Shown one piece after another: positions 1 through 12,427 of a DNA stretch of 64,000 bases. Position 1 is the stretch's first letter, and every line of letters starts with the position of its first letter. The DNA comes from Nissolia schottii (lineage: Eukaryota; Streptophyta; Magnoliopsida; Fabales; Fabaceae): contig QANU01045287.1 of NCBI GenBank assembly GCA_003254905.1, forward strand, positions 507,295 to 571,294, read 5' to 3'. Below the pieces are notes generated by a model that had not been told where the DNA came from, ran no database searches, and saw nothing but the letters and a program-made list of their open reading frames with translations. Both the position numbers and the translations under genes were made by a program.

Positions 1-2415
1 ACGACGCCGTTTAGCCACCGCCATTGAAGCCCAGAACAGAACCAGCATCGCTCCGCCATGATACCTTGATTTCCTAACCGTGACTACCCTCTTTTGCACC
101 GCCCTCTTCGCCGGGGCTCAGATATACTCAGATCTGTCTTCTCTCATTATTTTCTCAAATCTGTCACGATTAATTTTGTCTTTGTTGTGTTCTATTTTTA
201 TTTTTTTGAAATATGATTTTTTGTTGCTATATATCCATATCTTGTTGTTGAAGATGAAGATGTCTTGCTTGGTTTGTCAAAATCGATTTTTTTTAAAATC
301 TAATTTTTTGTTGTTGTATATCCCAATTTTCTTTTCCTAGAATTTGAAACAAGTGGGTGGGGGTGATGATGAATAAATTTTGGAGGTTAAGGTGGCTAAA
401 TGGTGGTGGAGGTGAGGTAAACAAAGGCTGGTGGTGGTGGGTGTAAGTGAGGGTAGCAGTGGCGGGTGAGGTGGAGGTGAAGGGTTGGGTGAGAGGGAAA
501 CTGTGGTGGGGGGTGGCGTTGACGCCGAAGAAAGGGGTGGTGGCGGACTAGCGTGTAAACCCTCAACACGTACGATCGAGAGAGAGATGAGAGGTATGGA
601 GGGGCTAGGGTGCTGGCTGTTTGCATTTTTTTTAAATTTTAAATAAAAAATGGGTCAGGTCAGATGGGAATCCGGGTATGGGTCATGGGTTGAGTTTTTG
701 GGATTATGCCACGTGGCATCCCACGTGGCACGCTGCTTCAGCGCCATAAGCGTCCACGTCAACACAGTCAACTCTCATCCAGTTCTAAGGACTAAAACCA
801 AACTTTCAATTTTCGCAGGGACTAAAACTTTTATACATAAACTAAAATCAAACTTTCAAATTTTATTGGAACCAAAAACATAATTAATCATTTAAATTAT
901 TAATTATTTTAAATTTATGAAAAGAAAATGGTGTCGTTTATAGAAATTGACCAGTTGCCGTTTGTTGTAAGTCTACGTGACACTGTCCGAGTCTCTGTGT
1001 GAGACTGAAATATGAACGTCATAGATCAACAGTTATACGTGACTCTCCGCCCTTTCGCATTTCACAAAATTCTGTGTGTTATAAAGCAAACTCAATGCTA
1101 CGCATTGGTTGCCTTTTTTGCTTTATTTAAATAATTTATCCCTGATACGATTATCTTCCCCTTGTTCCTTTTTTCTTTTCTAGTCTCTAATCTGGCCTAT
1201 TTCAAAATATGACTCAAAATCATACTCTACCTAATATCACAATATGCATGTTGTAACTAACACCAAATCACCAATGTATATCTTCTTCTGACCAGTCCAA
1301 CACTAGCCAGTACTTTGCTGTATTAGTCTGTCGCATTTACTATTCACGCCACACTATGTAAGCAAGTGGTTTTCGTTAATTAAACCTCTTGTAGCCTAAT
1401 AATAGGCGAAAATATCTACTCTAATGGAAATTTACACATATTGCTAGTTTTTACTAAATATTTTGAAAAATTGCAGGTTACTAGTATTATGTATTTTCTT
1501 TAAAATGGTCAGACGAGAATTCTGCAATTTTGGTAACTTGCGTTAAGGGTAGTAGTAGCTTGACTGGTACCAATTCAGTTATGAATGAGGACAAAAAATG
1601 ATGATGATCGCGTTGCCGGAAGTGATTAGAAGATAAAGACGCGGTCCTGTGACCTGTCTTTAAGGAGGAAAGAAATTAGACGTTGTCGTTTACTCACTCC
1701 TGAACCATCAAATCTCCCCCACATTACATTTTAACCGAAAACTAAGAAGAAATTGAAAATTTCTTATATATTTCTAAAACTTATTCAATGTGTATGTTAT
1801 AGATTATTATTATTATTATTAATTAATTAATTAATTAATTTTGTTCTTTAACATGTACTTTTAAACAGGGTTTTTTAATAGAAAATTTTAAATTTTTAGT
1901 ACATAAAAACATAAAAATTTATTATTACTTTTTATTTTCTTAAAAATATCAAAAATAAAATTTAATAAATGATAGTACTCATAAACTTCACATTAAATAG
2001 TCTCTATGAATATATAAGAATTTTTTTAAAAAAAAAGAGAAAAATCAATAAACAAATATGAGAGTGATGAGTAGCCAAGTCTAAGATAATTGATAAATAA
2101 CTTACTTTTTAAACATTAGGAGAAAAAAAAACTTTATTAAAAGACTGATGCTTATTTTAATTATCAAAAAGACACATCTGGTAGAAGAAAATATGGGAGC
2201 GGTGCCAGGTCAGCAGTACTTGTTCCTTCGTAACTCTTGCCACCCACTAAACTCACACTATATTCACTACTCCTGCTACTACCTCTGTGCCGTGTGCGTG
2301 CGAAACTGCACTCATTACTCTCTCTTTTCTCGTCGATTCTGGTTTGAAATAAATTCAGCAGCACAACACCACACACCTCTTCACTTCCCCATTCTTTCTA
2401 TCACTCAAACAAACA
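1..2415. other. Intergenic: repeat relics and HSL1 upstream region
   Basis: No supported gene. Positions 340-620 are strongly G-rich on the + strand (GGTGG-type low complexity). Positions 640-890 look like a transposon relic: two CCACGTGGCA copies lie close together near 709-731, followed by two diverged copies of an ACTAAAA-CAAACTTTCAA unit (about 788-880). Positions 1805-1840 are an ATT/AATT simple repeat. The last 250 bases before the receptor-kinase ATG should contain its promoter and 5' leader; a weak TATA-like stretch lies near 2262-2268, but no start site can be fixed from sequence. Confidence 0.5.
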
Positions 2416-5400
2416 ATGCCTCCTCTGCTTACGCTCTTCCTCCTCTGCATCCTTCTGGCTGCGCCGCCGCATACCGTCCTTTCCCTCAACCAAGAAGGCC
2501 TCTACCTCCACCAATTCAAGCTCTCCCTCGACGACCCTGACTCCCTCCTCTCCTCCTGGAACCCCCGGGACCCCACCCCTTGCAACAACTGGTACGGCGT
2601 CCTCTGCGACCCTCCCACCAACACCACCGTCACAGCCCTCGACCTCTCCGAGGCCAACCTCGCCGGCCCATTCCCTGCCCACATCCTCTGCCGCCTCCCC
2701 AACCTCGCCTCCGTCAACCTCTTCAACAACTCCATCAACGCCACCCTCCCTCTCGACATCTCCCTCTGCAAATCCCTGACCCACCTCGACCTCTCCCAGA
2801 ACCTCCTCACGGGCCCACTCCCCCACACCCTCCCCCAACTCCCCAACCTCCGCTACCTCGACCTCACCGGCAACAACTTCTCCGGCCCCATCCCCCACTC
2901 CTTCGGAACCTTCCAGAACCTCCAGGTCCTCTCCCTCGTCTCCAATCTTCTGCAAGGCACCATGCCCGCCTCCCTCGGCAACGTCAGTACCCTCAAGATG
3001 CTCAACCTCTCATACAACCCCTTTTTTCCGGGTCGGATCCCGCCCGAGTTGGGAAACCTTACGAACCTCGAGGTGCTCTGGCTCACCGAGTGCAACCTCG
3101 TCGGCGTGATCCCGGACTCGCTCGGGAACCTCAAGAGCCTCAGGGACCTGGACCTTGCGTTGAACGATCTCTACGGCTCGATCCCGAGTTCGCTCACTGG
3201 GTTGACTCGCTTGACTCAGATCGAGTTGTACAACAACTCTCTCTCCGGGGAGCTGCCTCGCGGGATGGGCAACCTCACCGCGCTCAGACTCCTCGACGCG
3301 TCCATGAACCACCTGACGGGGACGATACCGGAGGAGCTGTGCGCGCTGCCGCTCGAGAGCCTCAACCTCTACGAGAACCGCCTCGAGGGAGAATTGCCGG
3401 CCAGCATTGCGGATTCCCCTAACCTCTATGAGCTCAGGCTGTTCGGAAACCGCCTCACCGGGAAGCTGCCGGAGAATCTGGGACGGCGCTCCCCGCTGAG
3501 GTGGCTGGACGTCTCGAGCAACCAGTTCTGGGGGAAGATTCCGGCGACGCTGTGCGATGGCGGGGCGCTTGAGGAGCTCCTCGTGATATACAACCTGTTC
3601 TCCGGCGAGGTTCCGGCGAGTCTTGGCACGTGCCAGACCCTGACGCGGGTGAGGCTCGGGAACAACCGCTTTACCGGCGAGGTTCCGGCGGGAATGTGGG
3701 GGCTCCCACACGTCTACCTTCTGGAACTGGCGGGGAACTCGTTCTCCGGCTCCATCGCGAAGACCATTGCAGGCGCCGGGAACCTGTCGCTGCTGTTTCT
3801 GTCGAAGAACAAGTTTACCGGCGCGATCCCCGAGGAGATTGGGTGGTTGGATAATCTGGTGGAGTTTACTGCGAGTGAGAACATGTTCAGCGGTTCCCTC
3901 CCTGAAACAATTGTGAATCTCGGGCAGCTTGGGACCCTTGATCTTGGCAACAACAAGCTCTCTGGGGAGCTTCCAAGGGGTCTCCGTTCTCTGAAGAAGC
4001 TCAGCTTGTTGAATTTGGCCAACAATGGGATTGGTGGGAAGATTCCCGATGAGATTGCTAGCTTGTCAGTGCTCAATTCTCTTGACCTTTCCCACAACCA
4101 GTTTTCGGGGACGGTGCCTCGCGGTCTGCAGAATTTGAAGTTGAATCAGCTCAATTTGTCGTACAATCGTCTCTCCGGTGAGCTTCCCCCTCTCTTGGCC
4201 AAGGATATGTACGTGGATAGCTTTCTGGGGAATCCCGGTCTTTGTAGTGGTTTCAAGGGTCTCTGCGGTGGCAGAGGCCAAGAGAAGAGTGTGGGTTATA
4301 TTTGGTTGCTTAGAACCATCTTCATTGTTGCCACCTTGGTCTTCTTCGTTGGCGTGGTGTGGTTCTACTTCAAGTATAAGAATTTCAAGGTCGCGAGGGC
4401 TATTGATAAGTCCAGATGGACATTGATGTCTTTCCACAAGCTGGGTTTTGGCGAGGACGAGATCTTGAATTGCCTTGATGATGACAATGTCATAGGAAGT
4501 GGATCCTCCGGGAAGGTCTACAAGGTTGTGCTGAGCAGCGGGGAGGTTGTGGCGGTGAAGAGGATATGGGGTGGGGCCAGGAAGGGAGTGGAGGGTGGAG
4601 ATGTGGAAAAGGGCGGCGGTCGCAGGGTTCAAGACGATGCTTTTGATGCGGAGGTTGAGACCTTGGGCAAGATTAGGCACAAGAACATTGTCAAGCTCTG
4701 GTGCTGCTGCACCACCAGGGATTGCAAGCTCTTGGTCTATGAGTACATGCCGAATGGGAGTCTCGGTGACTTGCTGCATAGCAGCAAAGGAGGGTTGTTG
4801 GATTGGCCGACCAGGTACAAGATAGCCGTTGATGCCGCGGAAGGCCTCTCTTACCTGCATCATGACTGTGTTCCCCCAATTGTCCACAGAGATGTGAAAT
4901 CAAACAATATCTTGTTGGATGGCGACTTCGGTGCAAGGGTTGCGGATTTTGGAGTTGCTAAGGCAGTGGAGACCGGAGGGATAGGAACTAAATCCATGTC
5001 CATCATAGCTGGTTCGTGTGGGTACATTGCACCAGGTTAGCAGCAATTTCATGTTATTTAATCTCAATTTTCACCTTCATGTTCACTATAATTTTGATGA
5101 ATTTGAAGATGCATTTGTGGGCTGGGTTCTGTAGTAACTAGTAAGTGATACTTGTGTTTAGCTCGTCGTTTTCATGCTTCATTAGGGTAATCAGAGAATT
5201 ATATGGGGCTTTTTCTGTGGTTCTTGGTCTTCTACTGTTAGATCATGTAGTGTATGCAGCCTTATGCCCAACCTCTCTGCTCAAGGGGGTAAAAAATTGC
5301 ACCCATCCTATCCTCCTTAGACCCTATGAATTATGATATGAGCATGGGCCGTCCTATTGTTGTGCTTTTCTTTGTGTCGTGACTATTGGTTTATTTTTCT

Positions 5401-5976
5401 TTTCATTATAGCTGTTAATCTCTCCTATGTACTAGTAACTATTAATGTGAAATATGAGCACTACATGGCCTATGTACAGGTTATCTTAGCATCTTTTGAT
5501 TTTCTTTTGCAAGCTTGATAGCTTTCATGTCTGATTATGTATTTCCTTTGGATCCAGACTGACCTCATTCCTTTTGTTCTGCAGAATATGCCTACACGCT
5601 TAGGGTGAATGAGAAGAGCGACATATACAGTTTTGGTGTTGTCATACTTGAGTTAGTTACTGGGAGACTCCCAGTGGACCCTGAATTCGGAGAGCGAGAC
5701 TTGGTGAAGTGGGTGTGCACGACCTTGGATCAGAAAGGTGTCGACCATGTAATTGATTCGAGGCTTGATCCTTGTTTCAAAGATGAAATTTGCAAGGTCT
5801 TCAACATTGGCCTCATGTGCACTAGTCCTCTTCCAATCAACCGGCCCGCGATGAGAAGGGTGGTGAAGATGTTGCAAGAAGTCGGCCCCGAGAAGCAATT
5901 GAAGCCTGCTAAGAAAGATGGAAAGCTAACCCCTTATTATTATGACGACGCCTCAGATCAAGGAAGTGTTGCTTAA
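2416..5976 (+). CDS. HSL1: HAESA/HSL1-type LRR receptor-like kinase (two exons)
   Basis: Exons are 2416-5035 and 5585-5976; the 549-base intron (GT...CAG) splits a Glu codon in the kinase activation segment, giving 1003 aa. Visible domains: signal peptide (about 1-23), LRRNT with paired Cys (C56, C64), about 20 plant-type leucine-rich repeats (about 72-600), a juxtamembrane Cys pair (C610, C617), one transmembrane helix (about 629-652) and an intracellular kinase. Kinase hallmarks are intact: Gly loop from G694, ATP-binding K715, helix-C E746, HRD 824-826 and DFG 844-846, so catalysis is expected. The 'RD' loop, the LRR XI layout and the tail ending SDQGSVA fit HSL1 better than HAESA. In Arabidopsis, HAE/HSL receptors bind IDA/IDL peptides (abscission), and HSL1 also binds CLE9/10, with SERK co-receptors at the plasma membrane. 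The ATG follows AAACA and opens the signal peptide. HSL1 versus HAE assignment is by tail and context; a phylogeny would decide. Confidence 0.93.
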
Positions 5977-7170
5977 TTCAAAGTCCCTGCAAAGGTTGGA
6001 TCCATTGATTCTGAAGGGGGAGTTCGAAGCTTTTCTTTTACTATAAGCCAGCTTCCCTCCATGTTTTTCACTCATGATTTGCTTGACAATGTTGACTACA
6101 GAAAAGAGGAGAGGACATTTTTTTTTTTGGGTAGAGAAAAATAGAGGCATGAGGAATTCGTGCTCTACCTTAGAATAGGTCTACATCAAGGCGCTTCCCT
6201 ACCAAATTTAAATTGGTGTTTGCCATTAAAACCTTATATATTTAGAAATGATATTTACATTGCTAAAAACAAGTTTTCTTGGGTACATTTATTAAAAGGA
6301 TCTTACCCCATCTGTCATGGGTCAGGGTGCTATTAATACCTAAGGTGAATTGAAATTCATATCACACATAAGCTAGCCCTTAACAATAAAAATTGCCTTT
6401 GAAATTCTGAATTCTACACCCTGATTAGTGAAGGAATCTGTGGCTTGATCATACTTGAATGCTTCTAATTTTCTGGATGTTCCAGCTTAAATGCTTATAC
6501 TCCTACTCCTCTCAGCTTAAGAATTTGTATCTCACTCGTGTGCTGGGTACACTATACTATAAGAGCCCAGCAGTAGTAAGTGAGGTTGTTAGGCTGCCAT
6601 TGTCCTCCCTGGGCCCTCTCTTTAAATTGTAGGTTCCATCCATTAGTGATGCCTTCTACTTTTGTCTCTGATTAATGGTGATGGGGTATTATGTAACGTC
6701 TTGGAAAATGACCAAGGCCTTGTTGGTACTGATATTTTTGCTGAAAACTATCAATTGGATTATGCCCTCTATTGCTAGTAGTAGTTCTTATTCTGTCTAG
6801 TGGTTATTTATATGTCAACTACTTTATTGTATGATGAAAGGTAAACGGAATTATTGTGCTTTTTAACAACTACACTTTTAAGTTCTCCGTATAGAGTAGT
6901 TGCAAAACCAACAATGGAATATGACACTATTAATACTGATTATTGTGTTTCCCTGGCCATGCGTTGCTTTTCTTTGCTGCCAAATGCTCTGTATATCCTG
7001 TCAAATGCTTCACAATTCACACAACTGTTTTTTTTTTTTTTTTTGGGATCTTGGTTTAATGTGCCTTATAAACATGCCACTGCTAAATGATGTTCTGAAA
7101 ACAAGTGATAGCCCGTCCCAAATGCCAAGCCAATGCTTAGGCCATAAATGCTGAGGTTGTAGGACCATTC

Positions 7171-7200
7171 GGCGGGGTAGCTCAGTTGGAGCGGATGCTA
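7171..7200 (+). other. tRNA 5'-half-like fragment
   Basis: The stretch GGCGGGGTAGCTCAGTTGGA followed by GCGG matches the acceptor strand, the conserved TA and the D-arm with internal A box of a tRNA. It stops before any anticodon arm or T arm: the following bases give no GGTTCGA-type B box. It is therefore a fragment or a truncated SINE head, not a working tRNA gene. Confidence 0.4.
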
Positions 7201-9949
7201 TTGAATTCAACTTTTTTGTCCTGTACTTAATTTTGTCATTCTAGTGAGATGCTAACTAACTAAATAAAACAATACCGCTTGACACAATAGTGACATCATC
7301 TTGTTTAGAAGAGTGATGCAGCAAGAAATTGCTTAGTGGCCGTTTGATTTGCCTTCAAGCAATCTTTTTCACATTTTTGTAAATTCTTGTAAATGTAATT
7401 ATGAGAATACAATATTTTCATTAAAGATGTTAAAAAATTCTAGTAGGCAGACCCCATGGGTATTCCTCGAATAAATCTGCACAGGCGAGATTTTTTTTTT
7501 TTGCAAGGGCAGGGATGAAAATTAAAGTCCAATGGAAACCTCGATATATGTGAAAAATCTATAATATTCTTACTTAGTATTTGAAAAGTTTATTTATGCT
7601 TATACATTTTATGATATTTCACACTTATTCTAATTAAAAAAAATTAAAATAAAACAAACCTAATCTTAGACCTCACACCTTAGTTACCTTACCAATTTTC
7701 CATCCCATATCTCATCTATCTCGTCGCTCGTGTCTCTCTCTCACATTTCTCTTTCTCTCGCTCGCAGTGTCATGCCGCCAACCAGCTCCTCTCATCTTCC
7801 TCCTCTCTCAGCTCGCTCGTCTCTTCCTCCTCTCTCACTTGCCAGTCGCCTCCAACTCTTTGTACAACATCACCACAACATCATCAGGTAAAGGTTTTTT
7901 CTTATTCATTTTGTTCTTATTCACCACAAATTTGTTGATTTAAGATTTGCTAACTTCTTTTTGCACCCGTGGGGACTCTCAAGGGTGGCAGGGAACGAGG
8001 ATGGCCGATGGGAGCAATTTTTCTCGTGACGGGGTGGGGACGGGGAAGGGGGGTTACTCCCCGCCCTGCTTGGGGGACATCCTTAATTTTCATGTTTGCA
8101 CCATTCTCATTCTCACTTTTTCTATGAGATTGAAATATCTTAAAATGTGAAAAAACTAAATTATTTTGAACTTTATAACCTTGATAATCATTACAACCGC
8201 TAGATAGCCGCCCACCATTGCCCGCTAACATATTGTCACCAATTGTCGTCAGACTATTGCTGGATCGTCGTCGCCTGGGGCCAAACTACCGCCAATTGGC
8301 AACAAATCATTGACAATCAACGTCAAACCACCGATGGTCGGCACTACGCTAGACCACCATTGTATGCATCATTTCGTCAAAGATATTTTTAGAAATGTAT
8401 ATCATATTTTCACGAATATTACTAAAAATTCAATGTACAGTCACACAATTTAAAGTGTATTATTGAGAAAGCTTTTCCTAAAAATAATATTCTTGGGAAT
8501 GAAAAAATATTTTGCGAACCATATGTCTCTTAGTAATAAAAGGAGTAAATCCTCAATCTAATCCTTAAAGTACTAGCAGGAATTACTTTAGTTTTTGAAA
8601 TATAAAAACTTGACTAATTAGTTCATGAAATTGTAAAACATGAATGGAATTAGTCTAAAACATATAAATAAATCAAATCAATTATTAAACTTGAATGCTG
8701 TTGTTGTTATAGGCTACTTTGACTCAATTTATAAAAGTCAAGAAACTAATGCATATTTCGGAAATTAACTCATTTTTGTAGTTTTAGGTGCCAAATAGTA
8801 ATTTTTACGGTGCAAAAGACAATCATTAAATTGTGGGCTCAACTTTTGTTTTTCCTTCTTAAACTTTGCATGCATGTCGAAATATCTTATATGTCCTTAT
8901 ATATTATGGAAATGAATTATCTTATATGTATTTTTCACATAAAAAGATCATGTGTAACTTCTCACCATTAGTTAAGAACATATGACTTATATATGATATG
9001 CGTTCAAAAAATTAGTAGTAAGAGATCACATGATGTTATCGTATGCAAAATATACATGAAAATATCTAGTTCCATCTATTAGATATGCCAAAAAATTCAA
9101 TAGGATGTACATTTCTCATACAAGTTACTACAAAATGCATAGATAGCTGCCACAAAGATAAGAAAATAACGTTGAATTAGCCGAAGTCTGCAACGTTTTG
9201 TGCATAGAAAAGCATTGAAACTGATGTAAGAATTTAGAAGTAAAATCCTCAAATATGCATGCCGCATGAGCAGCGCAGTTATATTCCTTGCATATTCTCT
9301 GCAATCTATATACACATTATATGACTTCCAAATGGACCAGATCCCAACAGGGTTCGTTGGTTTCTTTTCTTTTTGTTTTATTTTTTTAAATTGATTCTTG
9401 GTTATCTTACTACAAAAATTTCAGGGAGAAACTCATCGATAATATGTTTGGACCTTAGAGGATAAACCCGTAACCGTAAGAGATTTGTTAGATATTATAT
9501 CAGTAATTGGTAACCCTGCTAAGAGTTAAGGGCTAAGCCCAACGTGATCATGCGAAGTCTATGGTCCTCTAAGTGGGCTCATGCTAATTTCCCCTCATTA
9601 GTGGGTTACGGATCATATTCGTTTTTCTAATAAAAAGCAGACAAAAAATCTAGGCTGTTTCAGTGGTATTACTCGAGTTGGGCCGTTTCGGTGGATTGAA
9701 GTTGTTGCTCATGTAACCTTGTACAAGTTCTGACTTTCAAAAGTGCTAATATTAAGCACACCCAATAGATGTTGAGTACTAATTCTTTGAAAAGATTAAG
9801 CTCTTAAAGAAAAAGGCTATTCATAATTTTGTATTTAATTAATAAAACAGCATGAGCAATGAAGTGTGGATGTACCGGCACACTCTGTCTTATAATGTAA
9901 CTATCTCTATTTTAAAAATGAGAGGTTAGAGTCAAACTATCTCTAACAC

Positions 9950-10850
9950 TAAAGAATGGACACACTTTATATCATAACCGTCACATACTCTTTCATACAT
10001 TCCACAATCTCCACTTTCATTTCAGTTACTTGTCCACACTTCACTCTCATTTCACATGTGTGTGCTCACACGCTACTTTTAAAGCAATTTGCACTTCTCT
10101 CTCTCCTATTCTCAATAATTCAAAAACTAAATAGTTCTCATTTTTGTCACTCTCGTTTAATTCACAGACTTTTATAAAATACTACACACACTTTTGAATA
10201 ATGATACAGAAATTTTTATATGTGCATAAAATCCATACGCAACAACAAATTTCAAAATTTGGTAACACACTCAGACTCTTGAACATAAAAACACAAACAT
10301 TAGCATAAACTTACATAAAGAATTGCTAACTACCATTCAAAATTTTTGGATCAATCATAACCATGATCGTATCAATTATACACAAACTTTTTTAAGAGAT
10401 TTACACAAAAAAACAATGGTGCATATGCAAACTAACAAGTAGCCAGTTTCTAACTTTGATTACAGCATACACAAACTCTTGGACATAAAAACACAAACAT
10501 TAACATAGTCACACAAATCTTTAACTAACATTGAGAATTTTTGGATCACTCATAGCCACAAATATACACAGACTTTTATGAAGTACTACACAAACCTTTA
10601 AATAACGATATACGTACTTTTTATGTGTATAAACAACATAAACAATAATCAATTTCGAAAGTTGGTAACAACATACACATACTCTTTATCCTACATAAAC
10701 TTTTTAATAAGCAGAAACAAAAAATAAGACAAAAATGAAAATGAAAAGAAATAAAATTGTGTTCATATGCACAAACTTTTAAATACGACTAAACAAAATT
10801 TTCTTCAAAAATACACAAACTTTTGAACACAAAAAAAATGACAGAAAAGA
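9950..10850. repeat. Degenerate direct-repeat block rich in ACACAAACTTTT
   Basis: Related segments recur with about 200-base spacing: ACATAAAAACACAAACATTA occurs near 10283 and again near 10482, each preceded by CTCTTGRACATAA-like sequence. AATTTTTGGATCA-CATA recurs near 10338 and 10528. The short core (AC)ACAAACTTTT is the reverse complement of the AAAGTTTGTG core in the 25.0-kb and 34-kb blocks. No coding potential was seen. It is probably the interior of a non-autonomous transposon. Confidence 0.5.
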
Positions 10851-12427
10851 AAACGAAAACTCAGAGATTCATAACAAGAAATAATAAATGGATGTTGAAA
10901 CCCAACTGGAAGATGATGGGTCTCCCATACCTTGTTTAGATGTTTAAACTCATGCTCTGTATCAATACTCCGAACAAAACAGAAGCAAAAAAATATGACA
11001 AAGGATGAAGAAGAATAAAAAAAAAATGAGCATAATAACTGAGTAGACAAAAAAGGAGGAGGAGGAGGAATACTAAAAGAAAAAAGGGCAAGAGTGTTGC
11101 GTGTGAGGGAGATATGAGAAAAAAGAAAGAGGTGTTAAACATCATGGGTGAATGGGGATTGGGGCACACTAGACAAAAGAGAAATCAAGAAAATAAGAAT
11201 TGCATTATGTATTGTATTTTTAAATGTGTATACCGTACAAAGATGAAATGTCTATTTATAAGTTGAAAATAACATAAAGATAAACTTAACAGATAAAATA
11301 AGTATCTTAACAGATAAAATGATAAATATCCTAACAGATAAATCTAAATTAATTTAAGATAAAATAAGATGTAATAACATCTTGATTTATTCACAATAAG
11401 AGGTATACTAAAATTTACGTAAAATACATCGATGATTATAAGAATGATGCAAATTGAGTGCACAAAAAACATTTTTGAAAATCAATGCATAACAAAATTA
11501 TGTAAAAATTATATACGATAAGATCCACTCCAATCGCTGAATAATGTACAACAAATTATGCTATGCTGCGATCAGAGTGGACACTCATTTTTTTTGGGCC
11601 TATACTTTAACCCTATCTTCTTAATCATTAGTGAAAATCAGCGTATGGGCAAATTATGTAAAATTTTCATGACAACCAAGAGCACAAGCAGTAACGACCG
11701 GTGAGCTAAATATTATTGGGTTGTTGTAAACAATACTTTGTACCTAATGGATTGAGGACTTTTCGGCTATAATTGGTATTGGTACTGTCAAAATGGTCCC
11801 TGGTCCTATAATATAATTGCGATTATTCTCTCATACCACTTTAGTCCGGACAAGGCATATAAATTAGCGGATGCAAAAAAAAAAGGAGAAAAAAGACAAC
11901 AACCTTAATTAGATTACTTGAAATTATCATATAGTTTAGCAGAATCAGAGGAACCATAATATAGAAGTCACCTCTTGACTAAGCTGCTAGATACTTTAAA
12001 ATTATGAAGGAAAAAAAAAAAACACACTTAAAGCATTGATTGGTCTTGGTCACGTGTGGCACTACAAATTAATTCCCCTAATCTTCTTTAGTTCTGCATC
12101 ATCAAAATTCAAAGTCATTTTAACATATCCTTCACGCAATTAAAATAGAAAACAGAGAAAAAGACTCTGCTGCCAACGATGTACTACACTGCCTCAGCTA
12201 AATCCAAATAACTTTTCCAACTTTCTTTGACATACCATCCAATCTCTCTGCTTTTTCCCACCTCCTCTGTTCCCCCTTATTGGTTACTCAATTAACCCAC
12301 CAACATAACACAACCAGAAAGGTAAATTCACTAAATTGTGTTTGTTATTTATCGTAAACCGAAGTTAATATCACTCTACAAGTAATTGAAGGGGGAAAAA
12401 AAAACATCACAAAAGAAGAAAAAAAAA

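Larger units (their letters stand above)
5977..12427. other. Intergenic, repeat relics, no supported gene
   Basis: About 6.4 kb without a convincing coding region. It starts with the HSL1 3' UTR. Recognisable contents are a tRNA-like fragment (7171-7200), a poly-T run (7027-7044), a TC-rich then G-rich stretch (7700-8110) and a block of degenerate direct repeats (about 9950-10850). A short inverted repeat lies at about 11524-11575 (arms TCCACTCCAATCGC / GCGATCAGAGTGGA). Two roughly 35-base direct copies lie near 11478 and 11634. The immediate upstream region of the next gene (12100-12427) is plain AT-rich DNA. Confidence 0.5.

Noticed and set aside
2401..4936. Long ORFs antisense to or overlapping HSL1 (184, 280, 233 and 273 codons)
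   Set aside because: They arise because the GC-rich, C-ending codons of HSL1 leave no stops in other frames; their products are low-complexity Arg/Pro/Gly-rich or LRR shadows with no domain.
12386..12427. N-terminal extension of the kinase-like protein (Lys-rich, starting at TTG)
   Set aside because: Plant genes rarely use TTG and the extension is just the A-rich leader read through; the ATG at 12428 is the natural start directly before the membrane helix.
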